In this document: one piece after another, positions 1 to 6,447 of the stretch
Layout: every line of letters begins with the position of its first letter
Position numbering within the stretch: the stretch's first letter is position 1
Source of the DNA: Kordiimonadaceae bacterium
GTDB lineage: Bacteria; Pseudomonadota; Alphaproteobacteria; Sphingomonadales; Emcibacteraceae
DNA length: 9,456 nucleotides
Reading direction: 5' to 3'
Assembly: GCA_018699075.1 (NCBI GenBank)
Contig: JABIPV010000322.1
Span: forward strand, 1 to 9,456
Notes under the pieces: model-generated
Databases searched by the model: none
What the model saw: the letters and a program-made list of their open reading frames with translations, nothing else
Told to the model about the DNA's origin: nothing
Translations under genes and position numbers: made by a program

Positions 1-30
1 CAGATTTACTAGTTTTATTAGAGTGTTTAC

Positions 31-1488
31 GTGTCATTTTCATTCCTTCGTCATTACGATGAAACAAAAACACTCTCTTATGCAATACCTTTAATTAGTC
101 CAACTTGGTCTGACGGGGTACACTCTCACCAATATTTCTCCATGAAACCCGGTAGTGTTATTTACGACGTAAATGCACAAATGCCCGCCTTTATTGACAG
201 AAACTTCCCCACCGAGGGTTCCAATGAAAAAGTTTCCAGCTTCGTTATATTAGATTCAATGAACATCAAAAAACTTCACTTGGAAGCACCGGGCAGCGGA
301 GAATACCGCGATAAAGGAAGCTATAACACTGTTATGACTTTTATTGCAGTTGCTGTACTGATCCTTATCATTGCCAGTATTAATTTCATGAATTTAAGCA
401 CTGCCCGCGCCAGCCAAAGGGCAAAAGAAGTCAGTCTGCGTAAAGTCATGGGCGCATCGCGGAAAAACCTAATCATTCAGTTTTTAGGCGAGTCCATTTT
501 ACTTACATTGATAGGTTTATTGATTTCACTCTCACTGGTCGAACTTACTTTACCCCTTTTTAACGAAATCATCGGCAAACAATTGATCATGAATTACGGT
601 TCATCCGATCTATATAAAGTCGTCGCCCTCGCCTTTGGTGTTGGTGTCATCGGGGGTATCTATCCTGCTTTTATATTATCAAGCTTCCGCCCTGCCGAAG
701 TTCTAAAGGCCAATAAATCAACAGAAACAAGTACATCGGTAAAATTAAGAACCGCCCTCGTTATTTTACAGTTCACAGTTTCAATTTCATTATTTGTTTC
801 AACGGCGGTTGTTTATGGTCAAATGCTTTATGCGAAAACCATTGACCTTGGGTATGATAAAGAAAATCTTCTGGTTATTCATGATATTAATCGGGACGCC
901 GCACTAGAAAAATTACCGTTACTCGTAGATGAATTTAATCGCACAACAAATGTAACAAACGTTACGTGGTCCGATTTTACACCGGGCAGACCGCAAGAAA
1001 ATAACACCTCTATCCGCACGCCAGAGATGGCAATTGATGACCCCGTTTTACTGGGCAATCGCGCCATTGGTTATAATTATTTTAATACCTATAACACTCC
1101 AATGGTTAGTGGCCGTGAATATGATCTTGAACATAATGACATTCGCACATCCTTTGACAGTGTCCGCGACGGTACAGCCTACAGAAGTTCAGTCATCTTA
1201 AATGAGTCTGGGCTACGACGATTAAACCTAGGAAATGCAGAAGACGCTATAGGCAAAACTATTTACAGAGGGGTAGGTCCAGAGCTTGAAATGGAACTTG
1301 AAATTATCGGCATTATTCCTGATATTCATTTTGACAGTTTAAGAGCAGAAATTCGTCCTGAAATTTATTTTTTACGGCATGATTATGCCCGCCATCTATC
1401 AATTCGCTTTACGGGTGATCCTGATATTATATTAAATAAAGCGCGCAAATTATGGGAACAAGAAATCCCAAGCAATACCTTTAATTAG
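31..1488 (+). CDS. ABC transporter permease (MacB/FtsX type), truncated at both ends, probable remnant
   Basis: This open frame encodes an inner-membrane permease of the two-module MacB_PCD/FtsX type, normally about 800 residues with two periplasmic domains and two FtsX domains. Here residues 1-95 look like the second half of the first periplasmic domain. Residues 102-220 are FtsX domain 1, with three hydrophobic helices near 102-122, 151-175 and 195-218 and the family motif around RAKEVSLRKVMGASRKNLI (130-148). Residues 240-262 are the helix that opens module 2, and 270-485 are its periplasmic domain. The second FtsX domain is absent: the frame stops just after EIPSNTFN, where the family continues into its last three helices. 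The N-terminal roughly 200 residues are also absent. The GTG start at 31 is only the first possible one, because TAG stops lie in frame at 10-12 and 19-21, and only a weak AGAG precedes it. No ATP-binding subunit is visible. The family assignment is firm, but a working transporter is unlikely. Confidence 0.72.
   Translation: MSFSFLRHYDETKTLSYAIPLISPTWSDGVHSHQYFSMKPGSVIYDVNAQMPAFIDRNFPTEGSNEKVSSFVILDSMNIKKLHLEAPGSGEYRDKGSYNTVMTFIAVAVLILIIASINFMNLSTARASQRAKEVSLRKVMGASRKNLIIQFLGESILLTLIGLLISLSLVELTLPLFNEIIGKQLIMNYGSSDLYKVVALAFGVGVIGGIYPAFILSSFRPAEVLKANKSTETSTSVKLRTALVILQFTVSISLFVSTAVVYGQMLYAKTIDLGYDKENLLVIHDINRDAALEKLPLLVDEFNRTTNVTNVTWSDFTPGRPQENNTSIRTPEMAIDDPVLLGNRAIGYNYFNTYNTPMVSGREYDLEHNDIRTSFDSVRDGTAYRSSVILNESGLRRLNLGNAEDAIGKTIYRGVGPELEMELEIIGIIPDIHFDSLRAEIRPEIYFLRHDYARHLSIRFTGDPDIILNKARKLWEQEIPSNTFN
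82..122 (+). repeat. 41-bp exact direct repeat, copy 1 (inside permease 5' part)
   Basis: This segment is identical over 41 bases to 1472-1512, with mismatches immediately outside at both ends (T versus A on the left, C versus A on the right). In this copy the permease frame reads AIPLISPTWSDGV, which continues naturally into the periplasmic domain (Trp, then HSHQYF). On the downstream side this looks like the original location. After three mismatches, a further 7 of 8 positions also agree (126-133 against 1516-1523). Confidence 0.95.
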
Positions 1489-1512
1489 TCCAACTTGGTC
1501 TGACGGGGTACA
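1472..1512 (+). repeat. 41-bp exact direct repeat, copy 2 (at permease 3' end)
   Basis: This is the second copy of the 41-bp segment at 82-122, offset by 1390 bases. That offset is not a multiple of three, so the copy is read in a different frame (SNTFN, then TAG at 1486-1488) and supplies the stop codon of the permease remnant. The family would normally continue past this point, so the copy marks a rearrangement breakpoint. It is followed by AT-rich intergenic sequence, not by the rest of a permease. Confidence 0.95.
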
Positions 1513-1576
1513 AAATCACTAATGCGTTGGTGCAGTCTGATAATATTTAAATTCAAAATATTTCCTATTTTATTAA

Positions 1577-1897
1577 TTAACGTGGATGTAACCAACCGGG
1601 TAAGAAGCTAGACGGATCTTTATTCGCTTTTTTATTAAAGTCAATATTAAGTTCTTTTAACATTTTCTGTAATTTTCCATCTTTGCAATCATCAAAAACA
1701 TCCGTACATCCACCAACGAATTTGCCACCAATAAATATTTGTGGAAAAGTATCCCAAGTGGTTTTATTTCGCAGTGCGGTTCGTATTTTACCGCCACGGT
1801 TATTTTCCTGATATTCCATGGCGTCAATATCTACGCTACGGAATTTAATGCCATATGCGGCACACATTTTTTTACCGACCAACAAAATTCGCACCAT
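1577..1897 (-). CDS. Glutaredoxin domain of the cysteine synthase fusion (-1 frame continuation)
   Basis: This frame carries the rest of the glutaredoxin fold that starts in the cysteine synthase frame. The CEFC dithiol site lies in the upstream frame at cysK residues 390-393. This frame continues in register with MCAAYGIKFRSVDIDAMEY, the cis-proline motif TFPQIFIGG and GGCTDVFD, all typical glutaredoxin elements that bind glutathione. The first ten residues of the open frame (MVRILLVGKK) are out of register with the domain, and no ribosome site precedes 1897, so it is not a stand-alone gene. Joining the frames by a -1 slip at 1867-1873 gives a 494-residue protein: cysteine synthase, acidic linker, glutaredoxin, and a short tail ending LHPR. 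The glutaredoxin could reduce the enzyme or its cysteine or persulfide products; that role is inference. Confidence 0.8.
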   Translation of the reverse strand: MVRILLVGKKMCAAYGIKFRSVDIDAMEYQENNRGGKIRTALRNKTTWDTFPQIFIGGKFVGGCTDVFDDCKDGKLQKMLKELNIDFNKKANKDPSSFLPGWLHPR

Positions 1898-3060
1898 TCA
1901 AGGGCAAACATAACAATCGGATTATCATCATCATTGGTCATGGCCACCACTTCTTTAATGGCACCTTCATCAAGAGCAACTTCTTCCTTTTTTTCTTCAG
2001 CTGCTGCGGGCACAACATCGAAACGATAATTAGGCGAAGATTTCGAAATTTCTTTTTCTTCTTCGGTCATTTCTGTAACCACCCAATCAAATAGTGGCGT
2101 ACTTAAATATCGTTCACCTGTATCTGGGATCATCACCAATATATTGGACCCACCTGGTGCCGTTTTGGCTACTTCTAATGCTGCGGCTAAAGTGGCACCT
2201 GCTGTCACACCACAGAAAACGCCTTCTTTTTGTGCTAAGTTTTTCGAGCATTCCAAGGCAAAATTACCATCAACAGGGATTAACTCATCTATGGTACCGT
2301 TATGAACAGCTTGTTCGGTAAGTTTTGGAATAAAGTCCGGCGTCCATCCCTGCATAAGATGTGGTCTAAAATTGGGATGACTTTCGGCGTTTGATCCATC
2401 CGCATTGCGGGCCTGAGGAATGCCGCTGCCCAATAGCTGCGCATTATCCGGTTCACTAATAATGATTTTTGTTTGTGGACTTTTTTCTTTTAAAACACGT
2501 GATACACCATTAACCGTCCCAACAGATCCAAATCCAGAAACCCAATAATCCAAACCAATTTCAGAGAAATCATCAAGTATTTCCACTGCTGTCGTTTTCG
2601 CATGGATATCCGCATTGGCAGGATTTTCAAACTGCTTCGATTGCCACCAGCCATGTACTTTGGCAAGTTCTTCTGCCTTGGCAACCATGCCGGAACCTTT
2701 TTGAGCAGCAGGCGTTAAAACCACCTTTGCTCCCAAAAAGCGCATTAATTTCCGTCTTTCGATACTAAAACTTTCCGCCATAGTGATAACAAGAGGATAA
2801 CCACGCTGCGCACATACCATAGCAAGCGCTATACCTGTGTTACCACTGGTTGCTTCGATAATGGTCTGACCCGGTTTTAATTCCCCACTTTTTTCAGCTG
2901 CTTCAATGACACCTAATGCGAGCCTGTCTTTCACAGAACCCAGCGGATTGAAATATTCAATCTTGCCATAAATGTTTACATTTTTAGGCCCTATATTGTT
3001 CAAGCGAACAACAGGCGTATTGCCGATAGTTTCAACTATATTATTATATAACTTACCCAT
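1831..3060 (-). CDS. cysK: Cysteine synthase (O-acetylserine sulfhydrylase) with C-terminal glutaredoxin start; zero-frame product
   Basis: This is a PLP-dependent enzyme of the CysK type, which makes L-cysteine from O-acetylserine and sulfide in the cytoplasm. The Schiff-base lysine is K44 in NPLGSVKDRLAL, the substrate (asparagine) loop is TSGNTG at 71-76, and PDTGERYLST at 312-321 carries the residue facing the PLP ring nitrogen. Two conserved loops deviate: the phosphate loop, usually GTGGT, reads GSVGT (178-182), and the usual GISSGA reads GVTAGA (284-289). The catalytic domain ends near 348, followed by an acidic Ala/Glu linker (about 349-375). A glutaredoxin domain then begins (PIVMFALEWCEFCW) but is cut by the frame break at residue 398, giving a short out-of-frame tail and a 409-residue product. 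The ATG at 3060 is supported by an AAGGA ribosome site 7 bases upstream. The gene is the first of its transcript and lies downstream of a terminator. Confidence 0.9.
   Translation of the reverse strand: MGKLYNNIVETIGNTPVVRLNNIGPKNVNIYGKIEYFNPLGSVKDRLALGVIEAAEKSGELKPGQTIIEATSGNTGIALAMVCAQRGYPLVITMAESFSIERRKLMRFLGAKVVLTPAAQKGSGMVAKAEELAKVHGWWQSKQFENPANADIHAKTTAVEILDDFSEIGLDYWVSGFGSVGTVNGVSRVLKEKSPQTKIIISEPDNAQLLGSGIPQARNADGSNAESHPNFRPHLMQGWTPDFIPKLTEQAVHNGTIDELIPVDGNFALECSKNLAQKEGVFCGVTAGATLAAALEVAKTAPGGSNILVMIPDTGERYLSTPLFDWVVTEMTEEEKEISKSSPNYRFDVVPAAAEEKKEEVALDEGAIKEVVAMTNDDDNPIVMFALEWCEFCWSVKKCVPHMALNSVA
1867..1873 (-). other. Slippery A7 heptamer at frame junction of the cysK-grx fusion
   Basis: On the coding strand the zero frame reads gtA AAA AAA tgt, which exactly fits the X XXY YYZ pattern for -1 ribosomal slippage (A AAA AAA). 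A -1 slip gives GTA AAA AAA ATG TGT GCC and enters the glutaredoxin frame. Failure to slip ends translation 11 codons later at TAG (1831-1833). Four bases downstream lies only a weak stem, TGCC-GCATAT-GGCA, extendable by one G-U pair, and I see no clear Shine-Dalgarno-like stimulator upstream. Loss of one A from an original run of eight, or a homopolymer read error, explains the data equally well. Confidence 0.6.
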
Positions 3061-3088
3061 TTTATTTTCCTTAAATAAGTTGTTGTTA

Positions 3089-3120
3089 AGATTAATTCTT
3101 GATCAGATTAATAACCAATC
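3089..3120 (-). repeat. Two imperfect 16-bp tandem units upstream of cysK
   Basis: On the coding strand two adjacent 16-base units share GAT at the left and ATTAATCT at the right (11 of 16 positions). They lie about 29-60 bases upstream of the cysK ATG. A looser third unit may follow at the same 16-base spacing (3121-3136). The position suits an operator or part of the leader, but AT-rich DNA produces such similarity easily. I found no convincing -35/-10 pair nearby. Confidence 0.3.
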
Positions 3121-3220
3121 AGAAAATTAATTGCTTGAAGACAAGATGTATTTAATGTGGAGAAAACATGGAGATTGCATTGAATCTTATAAAATATAGG
3201 GTTATAGGCTAATATTCAGG

Positions 3221-3242
3221 GAAAAAATCGCAATCATGCGAT
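3221..3242 (-). terminator. Rho-independent terminator downstream of NhaC paralogue 1
   Basis: On the minus strand a perfect 6-bp stem ATCGCA/TGCGAT with a TGAT loop is followed directly by a run of T's. It lies about 95 bases past the stop of the 3338-4840 gene and before the cysK start. The stem is short, so termination may be partial. Nothing else coding is seen in the 3061-3337 gap, which should also hold the cysK promoter. Confidence 0.5.
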
Positions 3243-3337
3243 AAACGTTCAATAATTAAATTCTATATACTGATCGCCTTGAAATAAGCTAGAATTAGGA
3301 AGTTTTACATATAGAACCACAAGTTGTTGAGTAATAA

Positions 3338-4840
3338 CTAAGCATCACCCCTTGCATCATGACCATAGAATGCCATGGCCAATCTAATAACAATAAACTG
3401 CACCACTATAATACCTAGGATGATCATTGGTGATTGGTAAAAACCAGCCACAACAAAAGCAAGCATGGTCATGACACCATTAATCGCCGCATAGGTAAAT
3501 TGGGTTGACACATGATCAATATGCGCACAGCCCGCCGCCATTGATGCAAGTACCGTAGTATCTGAAATAGGCGACGTATGGTCCCCAAACAAGCCACCAC
3601 TGAGTACGGCAGCAATCGTCAGCACCATTGGCGCATCAAGGGTATGAGCAATCGGTATTACAATAATCATTAAAATCGCAAACGTGCCGTATGATGATCC
3701 CGTAGCAAATGACATTATTGCCCCAAGGAAGAAAACTATAAGTGGGAAAAAGCTCGGCTGAATTTTATCACCAATCAATGTCGCCAAATAAGCCCCCGTC
3801 TTAAGTTCCCCGCAAATCGAGCTCAGCGTCCAGGCAAGTACAAGTACCATACACATAAAGACAAGTTTCTGCATTCCTTCAAAAAACAGGCCCAAACTTT
3901 CATCGTACCCTTTATTTTGATTTTTTTTCATTAAATAGGCGCAGGCAAATGAAGCAAACAGATAAGAAAGACAGATCCCAGCACGCACATGAACACTTTT
4001 TACGCCTTCCATGTAAGCGAAATAGCCCATATAAATTACCATTGTTGCAAACATTACGCTTAACGGTAGCAGAACTGCACTTAACTTTGGAGGCTCTTTA
4101 CTCTCTTCTTCAGGGTCAATATCATCGTCAAGTATGCCATCACGGAGCTGTTGATTATATCTATTTTGCGCCTTTACCATCGGGCCAAAATCTTTACCAG
4201 TTGTGAGTATCATAGGAACAGAAAGCAGCGCTAGAAAAGCGTAAAACTGATAAGGCCAAACGCTAAGCAGAACAGATAAAGGCTCCTCATCTATTCCAAC
4301 TACAACATACGCATTTTCAATTAAACTCATGATATAAACGCCCCAACCGACGAAAGGTATTAATATGCTTAAAGGAGCGGCCGTTGTATCAATAATATAA
4401 GCGAGTTTTTCGCGACAAATTTTTAATTCACGAAACACTGGCTTAAAAAGTGGCCCGACGATAAGCGCATTACCACTATCGGTAAAGAAAACGCTAAGCC
4501 CTGTCATCCAGGAAGCCATCTGCGCTTTCACGGGGCTACCAATAAATTTCACCATCACACCCGCAAAAGAACGTGAGCCACCAGATTTATCAAGCATATG
4601 GATAAAACCACCTATCGTGAACATAACGACCATCACCTGAGTGTTTGATGGTACCGCGAGTTGTTCAAAAGCGTGATTTTCTAAAATTTCTGCAAAAGCC
4701 ATAAAAGGATTAAAATTAGCAATAATCAAAGCGCCACTAAAAGCCCCGGTCGCCAAAGAAAATATAATGTTTCTTGTATATATAGCGAGCGCAATGCTAA
4801 GTGCAGGCGGCAATATGGATAAAACTCCATAATCTTCCAT
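3338..4840 (-). CDS. NhaC-family Na+/H+ antiporter (or amino/organic acid exchanger), paralogue 1
   Basis: This is a 500-residue, strongly hydrophobic inner-membrane protein of the NhaC family (Na_H_antiporter, PF03553), with about eleven to twelve membrane segments. Family marks include SNTQV (65-69), FFTDSGNALIVGPLF (118-132), the block REKLAYIIDTTAAP (143-156), and the signature GDHTSPISDTT (419-429) followed by HIDHVSTQ (440-447). An acidic cytoplasmic loop (about 236-249, DILDDD/PEEE-like) separates the two halves. NhaC members exchange sodium for protons, but some carry amino acids or malate/lactate, so the substrate cannot be read from sequence. The ATG at 4840 has a GAGG site 8 bases upstream. 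It lies 58 bases after its paralogue, probably in the same transcript, and a terminator hairpin at 3221-3242 closes the unit. Length is normal and the gene appears intact. Confidence 0.88.
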   Translation of the reverse strand: MEDYGVLSILPPALSIALAIYTRNIIFSLATGAFSGALIIANFNPFMAFAEILENHAFEQLAVPSNTQVMVVMFTIGGFIHMLDKSGGSRSFAGVMVKFIGSPVKAQMASWMTGLSVFFTDSGNALIVGPLFKPVFRELKICREKLAYIIDTTAAPLSILIPFVGWGVYIMSLIENAYVVVGIDEEPLSVLLSVWPYQFYAFLALLSVPMILTTGKDFGPMVKAQNRYNQQLRDGILDDDIDPEEESKEPPKLSAVLLPLSVMFATMVIYMGYFAYMEGVKSVHVRAGICLSYLFASFACAYLMKKNQNKGYDESLGLFFEGMQKLVFMCMVLVLAWTLSSICGELKTGAYLATLIGDKIQPSFFPLIVFFLGAIMSFATGSSYGTFAILMIIVIPIAHTLDAPMVLTIAAVLSGGLFGDHTSPISDTTVLASMAAGCAHIDHVSTQFTYAAINGVMTMLAFVVAGFYQSPMIILGIIVVQFIVIRLAMAFYGHDARGDA

Positions 4841-4898
4841 GATAATTCCCTCTAATTTTTCTATTTACGTTAATGGAAATCCATCAAAATTCATATAA

Positions 4899-6371
4899 CT
4901 ATCTACCAAATCGGTACATCAATGTCTTAATCGTGATATATTGAAGAATAGCCATCACGAAAATAACATATGGTGTTGAATATATTGCCAGCAAAATGAA
5001 GGCACAAACCGTCATAAATCCGGTGAGTAACGCATACGGAAACTGTGTAGACACATGATCAATATGCGGGCAGCCCGCTCCCAAAGACGCCAGTACTGTT
5101 GTGTCTGAAATTGGTGAGGTATGATCGCCAAATAATCCACCACTTAAAATCGCCGCAATGGTCAGCACTAAATCCGCGCCTAATATATGTGCGACGGGTA
5201 TGGTGGTTGCCATTAATATTGCATAAGTACCAAAGGATGAACCCGTAGCAAAAGACATCATCGCACCAATAAAAAACACAACGATAGGGAAAAATCTAGG
5301 GTCAAGGCTATCGCCCACTAACGTTGCCAGAAATTGACCGGTTCCCAGATCCCTACATATTGAGCTTAACGCCCACGCAAGCGCAAGTATCGCCGCGACA
5401 CTGATCAGTTGCCCCATTCCTTTAAAAAAGGTTTCAAGAGCATCACTATATGTTTTGCTCTGAAATTTCTTCATCACGTAAGCGCAGCCTACGGCAGCGA
5501 GAATATAGGAAATACAGAGAGCCGCATTAATTTGCTCACTTTTTATACCACCAGAGAGAACGAAATATCCCATTATAGAAGCCAGTGTAAGGATCATAAT
5601 TAAAAAGGGTAATATAACAACAATCAGCTTAGGGGCTTCCTCTTCCTTTTTATCAACTTTGATATCTTCATCTACAACATTCTTAAGATATTTTTCCTGA
5701 GCCTTCGCCATCGGGCCAAAATCTTTGCCTGTTGAAACAATCATTGGCACTGCGAGAAGCGCTAAAAAAGCATAAAACTGATATGGCCAGACATTAAGCA
5801 ACACTGAAAAAGCATCTTCCTCAACACCGATACCGGCATAGGAATTTTCAATCAAGCTCATGATATACACACCCCAACTGCCAACGGGAATTAAGATCGT
5901 AACTGGTGACGCTGTTGTATCGGTGATATATGCAAGCTTTTCACGGCAGATTTTAAGTTCTTTAAAAACGGGTCGAAATAAGGGGCCTACAATTAACGAA
6001 TTCGCGGCATCACTAAAAAACACACTTATTCCAGATGCCCAAGCAGCAAATTGCCCCCGTACAGGGCTAGAAATAAATTTTACAATTGATGCAGAAAAAG
6101 CACGCGCCCCGCCCGAATCTTCCAATATTCGCACAAACCCGCCAATGATTAATGTGATCAAAATGACTTGCGTGTTCGATGGTGAAGACACCTGAACAAA
6201 AATATGATCCGCCATCAAACTAACAATGGCAAAAAACGGATTATAAGCATTTAGGATTAACGCACCACTTAAGGCGCCAAGGGTCAGAGAGAGAATGATA
6301 TTTCGGGTATAGATAGCAAGAAACACACTGACCACAGGAGGAAGCACCGCTAAAATTCCGTAGTTATCCAT
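4899..6371 (-). CDS. NhaC-family Na+/H+ antiporter (or amino/organic acid exchanger), paralogue 2
   Basis: This 490-residue membrane protein is a tandem paralogue of the gene at 3338-4840. The first 228 residues align without gaps, and I count 139 identities in the first 220. The family signature GDHTSPISDTT is at 415-425, followed by HIDHVSTQ at 436-443. The central acidic loop is shorter and differs in sequence (about 231-246). Differences between the copies fall in likely pore positions: DAANSL here against DSGNAL (121-126), and VGSWG against FVGWG (163-167). These suggest the copies differ in substrate, ion coupling or pH range, which is inference. The ATG at 6371 is preceded by GGAG about 8 bases upstream. 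The gene is transcribed before paralogue 1 and 77 bases after the 127-residue hypothetical gene, so all three may be one operon. Confidence 0.88.
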   Translation of the reverse strand: MDNYGILAVLPPVVSVFLAIYTRNIILSLTLGALSGALILNAYNPFFAIVSLMADHIFVQVSSPSNTQVILITLIIGGFVRILEDSGGARAFSASIVKFISSPVRGQFAAWASGISVFFSDAANSLIVGPLFRPVFKELKICREKLAYITDTTASPVTILIPVGSWGVYIMSLIENSYAGIGVEEDAFSVLLNVWPYQFYAFLALLAVPMIVSTGKDFGPMAKAQEKYLKNVVDEDIKVDKKEEEAPKLIVVILPFLIMILTLASIMGYFVLSGGIKSEQINAALCISYILAAVGCAYVMKKFQSKTYSDALETFFKGMGQLISVAAILALAWALSSICRDLGTGQFLATLVGDSLDPRFFPIVVFFIGAMMSFATGSSFGTYAILMATTIPVAHILGADLVLTIAAILSGGLFGDHTSPISDTTVLASLGAGCPHIDHVSTQFPYALLTGFMTVCAFILLAIYSTPYVIFVMAILQYITIKTLMYRFGR

Positions 6372-6447
6372 TATATCACTCCACCCTTTTTTGTTTCAAC
6401 TACCCTAATTAAAAGTGAGATGAATACAAGGAAGAAAGATTTTTTGT

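Noticed and set aside
82..1512. Direct repeats as attachment sites of an integrated element
   Set aside because: The enclosed 1.4 kb contains only permease sequence, with no integrase, transposase or terminal inverted repeats, so a mobile element is not supported.
1542..1562. Inverted repeat AATATTT/AAATATT between permease remnant and glutaredoxin
   Set aside because: The stem is made only of A and T, with a seven-base loop and no T-run after it on either strand, so it is too weak to call a terminator.
1739..2029. Plus-strand open frame opposite the cysteine synthase-glutaredoxin gene
   Set aside because: It lies wholly over a well-supported minus-strand gene, has low-complexity Ser/Thr/Phe composition, and has no recognisable domain.
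3261..3316. 8-bp inverted repeat TTCTATAT ... ATATAGAA
   Set aside because: The arms are AT-rich and 40 bases apart; chance occurrence in this AT-rich gap is likely and no function fits.
5860..6195. Plus-strand open frame of 111 codons opposite NhaC paralogue 2
   Set aside because: It is antisense to a conserved membrane protein gene; it is open only because of the codon pattern of that gene, and no family resemblance is seen.
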